This document shows positions 1 through 8,893 of a stretch of DNA of 64,000 bases, piece by piece. The notes beneath the pieces are model-generated. The model was not told where the DNA came from, did no database searches, and saw nothing but the letters and a program-made list of their open reading frames with translations. Origin of the DNA: Deltaproteobacteria bacterium (GTDB taxonomy: Bacteria; Myxococcota_A; Polyangia; GCA-2747355); contig JACKDQ010000001.1 of assembly GCA_020633415.1 (NCBI GenBank), positions 434,001 to 498,000 of the forward strand, written 5' to 3'. The first letter of the stretch is position 1. Each line of letters begins with the position of its first letter. The translations under genes and the position numbers were made by a program.

Positions 1-1484
1 GTTTCGCGAAAGCGTTGGGCGTCGTCGCGCGTGCGCTGTCGATGGTATTCGCCGATCAGCGTGAGCGATCCGCGTCCGCCCCCGGGTACCACCGTCGCGC
101 GATAGACCTCGTCGGCCTCTGTCGGGTCGGTTGGCAGCCCGGAGTAGAAGTAGCGCATCCACTTTGCGGTCACATCGTCGTGCAAAGCCTGGCTGAGTTG
201 GTCGACCTTTCCATCAGCCAAGTCGCGCAGAAAGCAAAGCATCCTGCGGAGCTTGGTCAAGGTCATCAGTTCCTTGAGGCCCGATCGCGTCCACTCTTGG
301 CTGCGTACCGCTTCGAGTGACAACGCGCCGGTCTCTTCGGCGTTCAGCCGCTCGATGCGCTGGTCGTGCGCGTCGATGATTCGCTGCAGGGCCTCGGCGG
401 AGAATCGCTCGAGGATCAGGCGCAGGTGAAGTTGGGTGTTCGCTGGCCGACCCGCGAAACTGGTCTGGATGTTGCGAAGGGTGCGGGCAACGTGGGGGAA
501 CAGCGTGTAGACGATCGTTGTGTTCGAGCGTTGAGCGGGCGTTGAGTAGTCGATCAACATCAAGCGGCCGATCACGTGGAGCCAACGACCGTCGTCTTGC
601 TCGAAGATGCGATGGGGGATTGCCGTGACCCGCACGACGAAGACCTTGTTGGGCTCGGCCTCCATCTGTTCGAGCAGCTGCTGGTTGAGCGCATCGATCG
701 GTTCTACCACTCGAACCGCGCTCATCCGATCGGCAGGCGTCGCGCTCTGCGCACGCACTTGCCGCGAGCTGAACTTATCGAAAACGTGGCGTTCGATCAG
801 TTCGATTACGCGCGCCGGACTTTCGGTGAGCACGACGCGGTTGAACAGTCGCCCGCCCTCAAAGTTGGGAAACTCAGCTGCGTCGCGCAAGAACCGCTGT
901 TCCTCCGCCGCGGTGCAGTAGTGCATTGAGCTGTTGATCAGCTCTTTGATCATTTCCAGCAGCTCAAATAGACGCAGCCGATCGCAGCGCAGTACTTCGA
1001 GCTCTTGCAGAAGATCGTGATACTCGCCGCCAAACAGCGTTTGCCAGACCAACTGGCGCATCGCCTTGGTCACCGGTGGCGTGCCGATCGACAAGCTGTA
1101 TTCGGAAAGTGTCTTGTAGGTGTGCTTGTCGATCTCGACCGGCGTGCCGTCTTCGAGGGTCAGGGTGTGCTCGACGCGTTGGCGCAGGCGTTTGCGAAAC
1201 GCGTCGCGGGCGGCGACGATGCGAAACACGCCCGACACGCCGGTTGGCGGCATCACCTGGTCGAGCAGTGTGTAGCCCAAGCGGTCGAAGGTTTGTTCGT
1301 ACTCACGAACTTGGCGAGCGACCGCTTCTCGCTCGCCGATCGCTGCTTGGTCGAGACGGTCCGGCAGCGCGAGGATCTTGTCGATCTCGGGGATTAATTC
1401 GGTATGGATTGCGCCCTCATGCATCGAGGCCGCAACTGCCTTTAGCGTGCGGATCCGCTCCGCGAGACTGTCTGAGAGTTCCAT
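1..1484 (-). CDS. Large hypothetical protein, partial (C-terminus beyond left edge)
   Basis: Reading the minus strand from the ATG at 1484 gives an open frame I followed at both ends and found uninterrupted to base 1, at least 494 residues. The protein starts MELSDSLAERIRTLKAVAA and is mostly charged and helical, with no signal peptide and no membrane segment, so it should be cytoplasmic. I recognise no family or catalytic motif. A weak Shine-Dalgarno (GGGCAG) lies just before the ATG. It is divergent from the TPR-like gene that starts at 1579, leaving about 95 bases for both promoters. The ORFs on the other strand in this interval are shadows. That it is coding is fairly sure from length and codon pattern; its function is unknown. 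Confidence 0.75.
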   Translation of the reverse strand, partial: MELSDSLAERIRTLKAVAASMHEGAIHTELIPEIDKILALPDRLDQAAIGEREAVARQVREYEQTFDRLGYTLLDQVMPPTGVSGVFRIVAARDAFRKRLRQRVEHTLTLEDGTPVEIDKHTYKTLSEYSLSIGTPPVTKAMRQLVWQTLFGGEYHDLLQELEVLRCDRLRLFELLEMIKELINSSMHYCTAAEEQRFLRDAAEFPNFEGGRLFNRVVLTESPARVIELIERHVFDKFSSRQVRAQSATPADRMSAVRVVEPIDALNQQLLEQMEAEPNKVFVVRVTAIPHRIFEQDDGRWLHVIGRLMLIDYSTPAQRSNTTIVYTLFPHVARTLRNIQTSFAGRPANTQLHLRLILERFSAEALQRIIDAHDQRIERLNAEETGALSLEAVRSQEWTRSGLKELMTLTKLRRMLCFLRDLADGKVDQLSQALHDDVTAKWMRYFYSGLPTDPTEADEVYRATVVPGGGRGSLTLIGEYHRQRTRDDAQRFRE

Positions 1485-1578
1485 CTGCCCTGATTCTACC
1501 CGATTCCGCGGCCGTTGCGGATTATCCAGGTCGCCAAAACCCATCGACACCGCAGAGGATTGTGCCTATGGTGGCGAA

Positions 1579-2139
1579 ATGGAAACCGAAGAAAAGCTCC
1601 AGCGGATGCTTTGGTGGGAGTTTCTCAGCAACGCCGAACTCCTCAAGCGGGCGCGCTTGGACGATTTGGTCGTTACGCTGGCCCAAGAGGTTTCGCAGCA
1701 GCGGCCGCAGCTGGCGGTCAAAGAACTGCTTAGCTCGCCGCTTCTGGAGGCCCTTTCTTATCAGCGACTGAAGGGCGCCGTCGCCGTTCGCGACATGACG
1801 CTGATCAGCAAAACGCCGGCGACGCTCGCCACCGAACTGCGCAGCGACGGCGCGGACTACGACGGTTGCTGTGATGCGGCGGTGCTGTTTCTGGTCGCTA
1901 ACAAACCCGCGAATGCGCAATCGGCGCTGCGCGTTGCCGCGAGTCTCAATCCCAGCCGCACCCGCCATCATTACTTAGGTGCGCTGCTCTATGCGTTGGG
2001 TGACGATGTTGTGCGGGCGATGGAGCTGCTCGATCAAGCCTTGGCGGGAGAACTCTACGATGCTGAGCGCGTGCGCGTTCATCGGCTGATGGACTGTCTG
2101 GGCGTCGAACGTTCCCATCCCGGGGTATTGTTGCGCTAG
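1579..2139 (+). CDS. TPR-like helical hypothetical protein
   Basis: A 186-residue cytoplasmic protein beginning METEEKLQRMLWWEF. The frame is open further upstream, but the ATG at 1579 has a GGTGG purine stretch at the right distance and the upstream extension overlaps the divergent gene, so I take this start. Residues about 95-165 read like one or two tetratricopeptide-type helical pairs (VLFLVANKPANAQSALRVAA, then RHHYLGALLYALGDDVVRAM), with alternating small and large hydrophobic residues. There is no enzyme motif. TPR proteins usually act as protein-binding scaffolds; the partner is not visible here. The product name is an inference from pattern only. Confidence 0.7.
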   Translation: METEEKLQRMLWWEFLSNAELLKRARLDDLVVTLAQEVSQQRPQLAVKELLSSPLLEALSYQRLKGAVAVRDMTLISKTPATLATELRSDGADYDGCCDAAVLFLVANKPANAQSALRVAASLNPSRTRHHYLGALLYALGDDVVRAMELLDQALAGELYDAERVRVHRLMDCLGVERSHPGVLLR

Positions 2140-2188
2140 CCAGGCGCAAGGCGTAGATCCTGATTTTTGCTAACTTTGTCAGCTGGAG

Positions 2189-4429
2189 CTAGGGCGCTGA
2201 CGGCCTTACCGATCGGTCAGATAAGTCGCGTTGTGCGCGCAGGCCAGCCCCCTGGTGGTCGCGCGTTGTGCGCAGCCAGGCGCGGGCGTTCTGAGGGGCA
2301 AAGCGGTAGCACCGGCCGATACGATCCTGGCCGATCGCTACCGGCAGAAACAGCCGACCCATCGAGCGCATCCACTGATCTTCGGGGGCCGGCGGGTCGA
2401 GCGATACGATCGCGTCGATCCGCTGCTCAACGAGTCGGGCGATCCAGGCCCGCCGATCGAGCGCCCGCTGCAGTCTTTCGCGATAGGCGTAGTCGATCAC
2501 CGATCCGTCGCGCGTCGGTGGAAGATAGCTCACGCGATTTTGCAGGCGACTGCCGTAAAGCGGATAGCGAAACCAGTTGAGGCCTAATCCCTCCCAACCG
2601 GCGACCAACGCAACGCGCAGCGACTTGCGTTGGTCGAGATAGCGCCAGATCGGCCAGGCGTGGGTGGTCAGCGTTGACGGAAGGATGTGCAACGCCGCGA
2701 TACCGCGCGCCGAGCTCATGCGCTCGCGGGCGACCTGACGATAGATCGGGATGCGGTAGCGGTCGAGAAGCCACGGTAGCGACGAGGCGAGTACGGCGGT
2801 GGCGAGGGCAAATGCGCCGCTGCGCCCGAGCGTCGTCGGGCGACGCCAGCCGAGATGAAGCAAGGCAGCTGCCGCGGCGAGTGCGAGCAGCGTCAGAGCG
2901 ATCGCCGTCATGTTGAGCGCGTTGAGTCCGCGTGGATAACAAAAGCCGAGCTGCAGCATGGCGGCCAACGACAAGACGATCGCGCTGTGGCGCCAGCGCG
3001 ATGCGGCGACGAGTGCGGCGAGCACGGCAAATACCGGCAAGATGAAACGTCCAGCCGTGCTGGCCCAGACCGTGCGTATCGCCTCGCGGCCTTCGGAAAA
3101 GAAGCCCCAGATGAACGTTGACGCCAAGGCTAGCAGCACGAGGACGGTCAAGCGCGTCCGTCCGCCGCTACGCAGCGATCCAAGGGCCGCGATCGTGCCT
3201 AGGCCGAGCAGCGCGAAACAAGCCGGGCCGAGCCCGAGATGTCCGTAGTCACCGCTCGGTGCCCAGAACAATTGCTCGATCAGCTGCCAGGGCCGCAGGC
3301 TGCGCAGCTGTTCCGGTAGAAATTCACCGGCGTGCAGACGCATGTGGAGCGGTTCTCCGGCAAAGATCGGCGCCGCATTTTTTGCTAAACCGAATGGATA
3401 GAGGAGCGATCCGGTGTACAGCCAAGTTCGCGCGTAGCTTGCCAGTGGCAGCAAGGCGATCGCTAGACAGCCGCCGATGACCCGCAGTCGGCGACCCGGT
3501 CGAGGCAGCGTCCAGCCGAGGATCGCAATGCCGGCCAGCAGCAGCGTTGGCACAAAGGAGAGTTGTGTTCCCGCCGCGGTGGCAAAGCCGCCGCAAGCGA
3601 CTAGCGCCGACGAGGGACGCGCTTGAGCATCGCGAAGCAAATGGGTGAGCAGTGCCGCGGCGCAGCAAAACAGCGCCAGGCCCTGATTGTTGACGTGGCT
3701 GGCATAGATCAGCGCTAAGACGGTCGGTGTGGCGCCCAACAGCAGCGCGGCGGCGCGCGCGGCACGCATCGTCGCTCCGAGCTGACGAGCCAAGGCGTAA
3801 ACGCCGAGCAAGCAACCCAGCCAGACGGCAATATTGTAGATCGCCAAAAAGACCGTGCCTCGCTCAACGAGCATGGCAAACGCCCACAAGGCGTCGCCGC
3901 CGATCGGATAGAACTCGTACGCGCGCCAAGCGTACGGCGCAAGATGGGGGGCTAGGCTGCCGCTTTGGATCCACTCGACGGCTCGCGGCAAGTGGTAAGT
4001 CAATGCGTCCCACGAATAGGGTGGCGCGACGATCCCGCGCAGTGCGTAGAGGGTCGCGACCGACGCGAACAATGCCAGCGGCCATCGTGACCATCTGCAC
4101 TGCCAGGTCTTGCTGACGAAGGTCTTGATCGCAGTGATGTCCGCGCGGGCCAGCGCGAGCTGTTGGGTGTCTCGCCTCAGGCGCGAAAGTTGCCAGGCGC
4201 TGAGCGCGACCCATAGTCCAACTACCGTCGGAGCGTTAAACGCGCCTAGCGTGCCAGTGCAATAGAGCGTTACGCTGACCGTCCAGTGGCCGACCAGCGC
4301 CGCTGCCGCTAAGCGCAGCGACGTGCCGACGGTTGGACAAAGTCGCGCGGCGATCAGGTAGCTAGTCAGCGCGTGTGCGACTGCTAACAGCCCTTGGCCG
4401 ATAAACGCCAGCGCGCTGAGGTGCAGCAT
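2189..4429 (-). CDS. Multi-pass GT-C fold glycosyltransferase (PMT/ArnT-like, GT39/GT83-type)
   Basis: A 746-residue integral membrane protein with roughly a dozen hydrophobic segments in the first 560 residues and a soluble C-terminal part of about 180 residues. Residues 138-150 (YSWDALTYHLPRA) match the acidic first periplasmic loop of GT-C enzymes, where an Asp (here D141) acts in transfer from a polyprenyl-phosphate sugar donor; the following AWRAYEFYPIGGDALW is also typical. The family moves a sugar onto a lipid, glycan or protein on the outer face of the inner membrane. The acceptor cannot be told. No other glycan genes flank it, so it looks like a stand-alone transferase. The last about 40 residues are rich in Arg/Ser and have no obvious role. 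Confidence 0.75.
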   Translation of the reverse strand: MLHLSALAFIGQGLLAVAHALTSYLIAARLCPTVGTSLRLAAAALVGHWTVSVTLYCTGTLGAFNAPTVVGLWVALSAWQLSRLRRDTQQLALARADITAIKTFVSKTWQCRWSRWPLALFASVATLYALRGIVAPPYSWDALTYHLPRAVEWIQSGSLAPHLAPYAWRAYEFYPIGGDALWAFAMLVERGTVFLAIYNIAVWLGCLLGVYALARQLGATMRAARAAALLLGATPTVLALIYASHVNNQGLALFCCAAALLTHLLRDAQARPSSALVACGGFATAAGTQLSFVPTLLLAGIAILGWTLPRPGRRLRVIGGCLAIALLPLASYARTWLYTGSLLYPFGLAKNAAPIFAGEPLHMRLHAGEFLPEQLRSLRPWQLIEQLFWAPSGDYGHLGLGPACFALLGLGTIAALGSLRSGGRTRLTVLVLLALASTFIWGFFSEGREAIRTVWASTAGRFILPVFAVLAALVAASRWRHSAIVLSLAAMLQLGFCYPRGLNALNMTAIALTLLALAAAAALLHLGWRRPTTLGRSGAFALATAVLASSLPWLLDRYRIPIYRQVARERMSSARGIAALHILPSTLTTHAWPIWRYLDQRKSLRVALVAGWEGLGLNWFRYPLYGSRLQNRVSYLPPTRDGSVIDYAYRERLQRALDRRAWIARLVEQRIDAIVSLDPPAPEDQWMRSMGRLFLPVAIGQDRIGRCYRFAPQNARAWLRTTRDHQGAGLRAQRDLSDRSVRPSAP

Positions 4430-4618
4430 GCGCTAGCGGCGCCGGGGGACTGTCGATCGAAAAGAATGCACGGGGATGCCTCGTTCGGCATCAGGTAACG
4501 TGCCCGGCGTTGGCCTGTCAAGCCGCGGTCCGTCAAGTCGCGTGGTCCGGCTGCACCAGAGAGACACCCGGCGAGTGAGGTTTGCAGCGTCGATCTTGCC
4601 GACGAATCGCGTGGGTGC

Positions 4619-4774
4619 TTAGCGCGCGAACAACGCGACCCAGGCGATGATCGCGCTGGTCAGCGCAGTGGTCAGGCTGACGGCCAACAGCGTCAGTGCG
4701 CCACTGTTATCCGGCTGCGGCCGCTGGCGTTCTGTGGGGGGCAACCGACCGGCCTGGCGTCGAGCGGCGTTCAT
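4619..4774 (-). CDS. 51-residue single-pass membrane protein, translationally coupled
   Basis: A short frame of 51 codons plus stop. It starts MNAARRQAGRLPPTERQRP and ends with one hydrophobic helix (about residues 27-48: LTLLAVSLTTALTSAIIAWV) followed by FAR. Its ATG (4774-4772) overlaps the TGA stop of the upstream Cys-rich lipoprotein gene (4773-4771) in an ATGA arrangement, a usual sign of translational coupling. The N-terminus is Arg/Pro-rich and positively charged, so it should stay in the cytoplasm with the helix in the inner membrane. I know no family for it. The overlap and the clean hydrophobic segment are the support; a chance ORF of this size remains possible. Confidence 0.55.
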   Translation of the reverse strand: MNAARRQAGRLPPTERQRPQPDNSGALTLLAVSLTTALTSAIIAWVALFAR

Positions 4775-5451
4775 TGCACCACGACACAGACTCGCTTGCC
4801 ACCCATCGCACGTTGCGCCAAGCAGCGCAAACTAAAGGGTAGGTCATCGTTGACCGCGCAAGGCGGGCAGTTGCCCAGGTCACAGGTCGGTCTGTTGCAG
4901 CCCCGGGGCGTGGCTGCGGGGATCGGCGCGCCGTTGTGGGTAGCAGCGATGCAGGCTTCGCGTTGGATCACGCTGCTCGGAAAGGCGGTGGGGCAGCTGC
5001 AGCACTGAGCCGCATTGACGCCCAACGCGCAATCCTTGTCGTCCTGACATTCGTCGACGAAGGCGCACGTCCCGTCGCTGCCTTTGGCGACGACGCGTGT
5101 TGGCGGTTCGAAAACCTCTGCGCAGTCGGCGAGACAAGGCATTGGCTGACAGCTCGGATCTCGCATCGTGTTGGGCCAGCTGATCGTGCACGGGTCTTGG
5201 GTCAGCGAGCGTTCGTCGATGGCCACCCAGGACGCGCAGCATAAGCGGGTGTTTTTGACGATCAAACACTTGCCGCTGGTCGTTGCGCCGCTATCGTTCG
5301 ACGGCAGAGCTGCGTCGGCTTTGCTGACCGCGCTGTCGGTTTGCCCGGATCCCTGGTCGCCGGCGGTACTGGCGCTACGGCTGCCGCAGCCCGCCCCCCA
5401 GAGCAAGATCATCGTCAGGGAAAACACGCGATAGGGTTGTTGTCTAAGCAT
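4771..5451 (-). CDS. Cys-rich secreted lipoprotein, hypothetical
   Basis: A 226-residue protein. The frame is open upstream, but the ATG at 5451 is the start that places a lipoprotein signal peptide at the N-terminus (MLRQQPYRVFSLTMILLWGA, then GCGSRS), with the lipobox Cys at about residue 22. The mature part starts with a low-complexity Ser/Asp/Thr linker and then carries about 18 Cys in short pairs (CLIV, LCCASW, CQPMPCLADC, QCCSCP, CNRPTCDLGNCPPC). This looks like a disulfide-rich extracellular domain of the kind common in myxobacterial lipoproteins. It heads a two-gene unit with the 51-residue membrane protein. Function is unknown. Confidence 0.75.
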   Translation of the reverse strand: MLRQQPYRVFSLTMILLWGAGCGSRSASTAGDQGSGQTDSAVSKADAALPSNDSGATTSGKCLIVKNTRLCCASWVAIDERSLTQDPCTISWPNTMRDPSCQPMPCLADCAEVFEPPTRVVAKGSDGTCAFVDECQDDKDCALGVNAAQCCSCPTAFPSSVIQREACIAATHNGAPIPAATPRGCNRPTCDLGNCPPCAVNDDLPFSLRCLAQRAMGGKRVCVVVQ

Positions 5452-5750
5452 CGTCCGCGAATCTTTCGTTGTATGGGCAAGTCGAGTGTCGCCAAGCCGA
5501 CGGGCTCCCGCCGTCGCTGCCCGCCCTCCTGGCACCACCGCCCCGGCGACACGCCACAAACCTAGCAATTCGCGGGCCGTCGACTAACTCGCTGAAAACG
5601 ACCCAATTTCGACCGACGGATCACAGTTTTTTGAGAGATCGTTGTCGCGAGCGCCGGTCGGCCCCCTCAGATAACCACGTGCTCGGCAATCCCGTCGTCC
5701 GCGACGTGTTGAGCTTTTCTCCTGGCAGAACAACGGAGTAGTCTGGCGCG

Positions 5751-6782
5751 ATGCGATTGCTGATCGTCGTTGGTGCACTGCTCGTCACCTTTGCTGGGTA
5801 TGCTCGTGGCGCCCCAGTCGCCTGGCTAACGCCCTTCGCGCCGCAGCGGTTGCCCTCCGGCGAGCTCTCGCGGCGCTGGGTCAAGCTCGCCGAAGACCCG
5901 CTGGGAAATCCGATCGGTGTGCCGGTGCTGGCGATTCGCGGTGCAAGTGCCGGCAAGACGCTCTGCGTGACCGCCGCCTTGCATGGCAACGAGGTCAACG
6001 GTGTGCGCGTCGTGCAGCAGCTGCTGACGGCGATCGCTCCCCAGGCGGTGCGCGGTACGCTGATCGGTGTGCCGGTGGTCGACGTGGTTGCCCTCGAGCG
6101 TCACCAGCGGCGCTTTATCGACCACGAGGATCTCAATCGCCTCTTTCCCGGCGATCCGCGGGGCAATCGCAGCAAGCGCTTTGTCGCGCTGTTGTTCGAG
6201 CGGCTGCTGCGGCGTTGCGACGCGATCGTTGATCTGCACAGTGCGAGTTTTGGTCGCATCAATAGCCTCTACGTGCGAGCCGATCTCAAGCAACCGCAGT
6301 TGGCGCGATTGGCGGCCAGCGTCGGTGCCGACATTATCTTGCACTCACCGCCCGTCGGCCCCGGCGCTCACACCCTGCGCGCTGAGGCCAAGCGACGCAA
6401 GATGACCGCGCTGACCATCGAGCTCGGCGATCCCCAGGTCTTTCAGCCAAAGATCATCGCTCGCGGCGTTGCCGCCACGTTGCGTATCGCCAACCAGCTC
6501 GGCCTGATCGCCACGGCTCCACCTTGGAACGGCCCCAAGGCGATCATCTGCCGGCGCTCGTTTTGGATCTACACCGACGGAGGCGGTTTCCTCGAGCTAC
6601 AGACGTCTCTCGGTCAACGTGTCGCCCGCGGCCAGCGCATCGCTACTCAGTTCGACGCCTTCGGTCGGCAGACGCGGAGCTATTTCGCGCCTCAAGCTGG
6701 CGTGGTGATCGGTCAGAGCAGCAACCCGGTCAACATGAGCGGTGGCCGGATCATTCACTTGGGCATCGTCGGTCAGCCTTGA
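5751..6782 (+). CDS. AstE/AspA-type M14 metallohydrolase, exported (succinylglutamate desuccinylase/aspartoacylase family)
   Basis: A 343-residue protein with a cleavable signal peptide (about residues 1-20, MRLLIVVGALLVTFAGYARG). It carries the zinc site of the AstE/AspA branch of M14 peptidases: H78 and E81 in HGNEVNG, then H163 in DLHSA, and a likely catalytic Glu in TIELGD at about 224. The last 90 residues form the small beta domain (GGFLELQTSLGQRVARGQ; GGRIIHLGIVG) usual in this family. Members hydrolyse N-acyl amino acids or amide side chains of peptides; the true substrate is not visible, and the signal peptide argues against a role in intracellular arginine catabolism. It is monocistronic, between a divergent lipoprotein unit and a convergent gene. 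Confidence 0.85.
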   Translation: MRLLIVVGALLVTFAGYARGAPVAWLTPFAPQRLPSGELSRRWVKLAEDPLGNPIGVPVLAIRGASAGKTLCVTAALHGNEVNGVRVVQQLLTAIAPQAVRGTLIGVPVVDVVALERHQRRFIDHEDLNRLFPGDPRGNRSKRFVALLFERLLRRCDAIVDLHSASFGRINSLYVRADLKQPQLARLAASVGADIILHSPPVGPGAHTLRAEAKRRKMTALTIELGDPQVFQPKIIARGVAATLRIANQLGLIATAPPWNGPKAIICRRSFWIYTDGGGFLELQTSLGQRVARGQRIATQFDAFGRQTRSYFAPQAGVVIGQSSNPVNMSGGRIIHLGIVGQP

Positions 6783-6806
6783 GCGCAGAGGCGTTGCCGA
6801 TCGCTG

Positions 6807-7319
6807 CTAGACGCTTAGCGCATCGATGCGCGCTTGGTACTCATCGTTGGGATAGAGGCTGCGATAGTTGTTGAGAAACGGCCGAAGCGCAGCGCGATAG
6901 CTCGGCCGCTCGGCGAGCCACTCGCACATTTCGACGAAGTTCAACGACTGCGAGCGGTCACCGTGCTGCGCTGCTTGGGCGTACCAGGCGAGCGCGTCCT
7001 GATAGACCGCGGCTTGTTCCGCTTCGCTAAGCTCGGCGCGATAGCCGGCTTTGCCCAAATAGAGCGACTGGCCGATCATCGCTGCTGTCTCGCCACGGTG
7101 TGCTTCGAAACGTTGGTAGAGCGATCGCAAGGCAGCGACGCATTCATCCCAGAGCCAGGCCTCTTGACCGAGGTAATGGGCGGCGTTGAAGGCTTCGGCG
7201 TAGTCACCCGAGCGCGCCGCGCGCTCCCAGTTGGCTCTCGCCTCTGCTTGAAGCTCCGGCGTTGGCTCTGGGTCTGGCGAGCCGGAAAGCAGCTCTTTGA
7301 TCGCTGAAAAGATTCCCAC
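6807..7319 (-). CDS. Hypothetical protein with Sel1/TPR-like helices
   Basis: A 170-residue acidic, soluble protein starting MGIFSAIKELLSGSPDPEPT. After a short Pro/Glu-rich linker it has helix pairs (RAARSGDYAEAFNAAHYLGQ, AWYAQAAQHGDRSQSLNFVE) like Sel1 or TPR repeats, ending YRSLYPNDEYQARIDALSV. No signal peptide or catalytic motif. It is convergent with the metallohydrolase, with only 24 bases between the stop codons. The start at 7319 has GGAGGAACAACGTGGG upstream, giving a plausible ribosome binding site. Function unknown. Confidence 0.7.
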   Translation of the reverse strand: MGIFSAIKELLSGSPDPEPTPELQAEARANWERAARSGDYAEAFNAAHYLGQEAWLWDECVAALRSLYQRFEAHRGETAAMIGQSLYLGKAGYRAELSEAEQAAVYQDALAWYAQAAQHGDRSQSLNFVEMCEWLAERPSYRAALRPFLNNYRSLYPNDEYQARIDALSV

Positions 7320-7645
7320 GTTGTTCCTCCGTACCGTTTGTCTGACAAACCGGCATACGTGGTGGGTCAGTCATCCTTTCCGGAATTGACATCGCTATTG
7401 TTCTTCGCAGTTTCGGTGAGTTGCCGATCACGCTTGACGTCTTGTGAGGCGGCTGGGGCACCTGACCGAGCGACGGCGCGACCGCCCGAGGATGCCAGGC
7501 CGTGGCCGCGGTCTGAAATCGGTGCAGTGCCAGCTAACCGCTGCAAATTGGGCTAATCTTCAGCCGGACTCATCGGGCGCGTTGGCGCCGTGGGAAGCTC
7601 GCTTGGACAGACCGGTCTTTTGCCGCCGGCAAACAGGAGGTCCAG
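7320..7645. other. Divergent intergenic region without a supported gene
   Basis: These 326 bases separate the minus-strand TPR-like gene from the hydrolase-OsmC fusion. Short ORFs of 70-85 codons exist on both strands but overlap each other, have no ribosome binding site and show an Arg/Pro-rich composition typical of random frames in GC-rich DNA. The stretch at 7375-7420 is less GC-rich than the surroundings and is the likeliest place for the two divergent promoters. I see no strong sigma-70 or sigma-54 match. Confidence 0.5.
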
Positions 7646-8893
7646 ATGGCAGTCGCTGTGCTCAGACAAAAGGTCGATTTCGAAAATGCTGCCGGTGCTC
7701 GTTTGGCAGCGGCGCTGGACTTGCCTCGTGCGGGTGCGCGGGCCTTCGCCTGCTTTGCCCATTGTTTTACCTGCTCCAAAGACATCGCCGCGGCTTCGCG
7801 GATCAGCCGTGCGCTGGCCGAAAAGGGCTACGGCGTGCTGCGTTTCGACTTCACCGGGATCGGCAGTAGCGAAGGTGAGTTTGCCAACACCGACTTCAGC
7901 TCCAACGTAGAGGACCTCGTCTGTGCTGCGGATTTTCTGCGGCGGGCCTACCAGGCACCGCAGTTGCTCGTCGGACACAGCCTCGGTGGCGCGGCGGTGT
8001 TGGTTGCGGCACAACGCATCGCTGAAGTGCGGGCCGTGGCGACGATCGGTGCACCGAGTGATACCGCACATCTCAAACAGGCGCTGGGGCTCGATCTCGA
8101 TCGTCTGGCCCAAAGCGACCAAGTCGATGTCGAGCTCGGCGGTCGGTCGTTTACGATCACCGCGCAGTTTGTGCGCGACCTCGAGGGCAAACACCTCGAG
8201 CGCGGTTTGCAGACCCTGCGCAAGGCGACGTTGATCATGCATTCCCCGGTCGACGAAGTCGTCGCTGTCGATCACGCGCGCCGGCTGTTCGAGATGCTCA
8301 AACACCCGAAGAGCTTTGTTTCGCTCGACAATGCCGACCACCTGCTCTCACGCGTCGATGATTCGCGCTACGTTGCCGACGTTCTGGCGGCCTGGGCCAG
8401 TCGTTTTGTGCCCGAGCCGCCGCCAACCGCCGCCGCTGAGGCACTCGCCGCTGGCTTGGTGCGCGTCGGCGAAGTCGGCGAAAAGTACACCCAGCAGATC
8501 GCGGTTCGCACCCACCGACTGATCGCCGACGAGCCGGAGTCGCTCGGTGGTAAGGACCGCGGTCCCACGCCCTATGAGCTACTTCAGGCGGCGCTTGGTG
8601 CGTGCACGGCGGTGACGTTACGGATGTACGCCGATCGCAAAGGCTGGCCGCTGCAACAGATCGACGTCGAGGTCTACAAGGAGCGCATCCATGCCGCCGA
8701 TTGTGTCGACTGCGAGCAGACGGAGGGGATGATCGAGGTGCTGCGCAAGCGGATCGATTTGGTCGGTGATGCACTCGACGCTGAGCAGCGCACGCGGCTC
8801 TTGCAGATCGCCGATCGCTGCCCGGTCAACCGAACGCTCAAGGCGGGAATTCGCATCGAGACCATTAGAGCGGACGACGAGCGCGGCGCTTAG
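7646..8893 (+). CDS. Bifunctional alpha/beta-hydrolase - OsmC family fusion protein
   Basis: A 415-residue cytoplasmic protein with a strong ribosome binding site (AGGAGG, 7 bases before the ATG). Residues 1-250 are an alpha/beta hydrolase with the nucleophile elbow GHSLGG (Ser at about 112), an early oxyanion segment (HCFTCSKD) and the late acid/His part (HSPVDEVV and NADHLL). Residues 265-415 are an OsmC-type domain with the two redox Cys in GACTAVTLRMY and DRCPVNRTL. This fusion is widespread in bacteria. The OsmC half reduces organic hydroperoxides with lipoyl or thiol donors; the hydrolase half may deliver or release the substrate. No OhrR-type regulator lies beside it. Confidence 0.9.
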   Translation: MAVAVLRQKVDFENAAGARLAAALDLPRAGARAFACFAHCFTCSKDIAAASRISRALAEKGYGVLRFDFTGIGSSEGEFANTDFSSNVEDLVCAADFLRRAYQAPQLLVGHSLGGAAVLVAAQRIAEVRAVATIGAPSDTAHLKQALGLDLDRLAQSDQVDVELGGRSFTITAQFVRDLEGKHLERGLQTLRKATLIMHSPVDEVVAVDHARRLFEMLKHPKSFVSLDNADHLLSRVDDSRYVADVLAAWASRFVPEPPPTAAAEALAAGLVRVGEVGEKYTQQIAVRTHRLIADEPESLGGKDRGPTPYELLQAALGACTAVTLRMYADRKGWPLQQIDVEVYKERIHAADCVDCEQTEGMIEVLRKRIDLVGDALDAEQRTRLLQIADRCPVNRTLKAGIRIETIRADDERGA

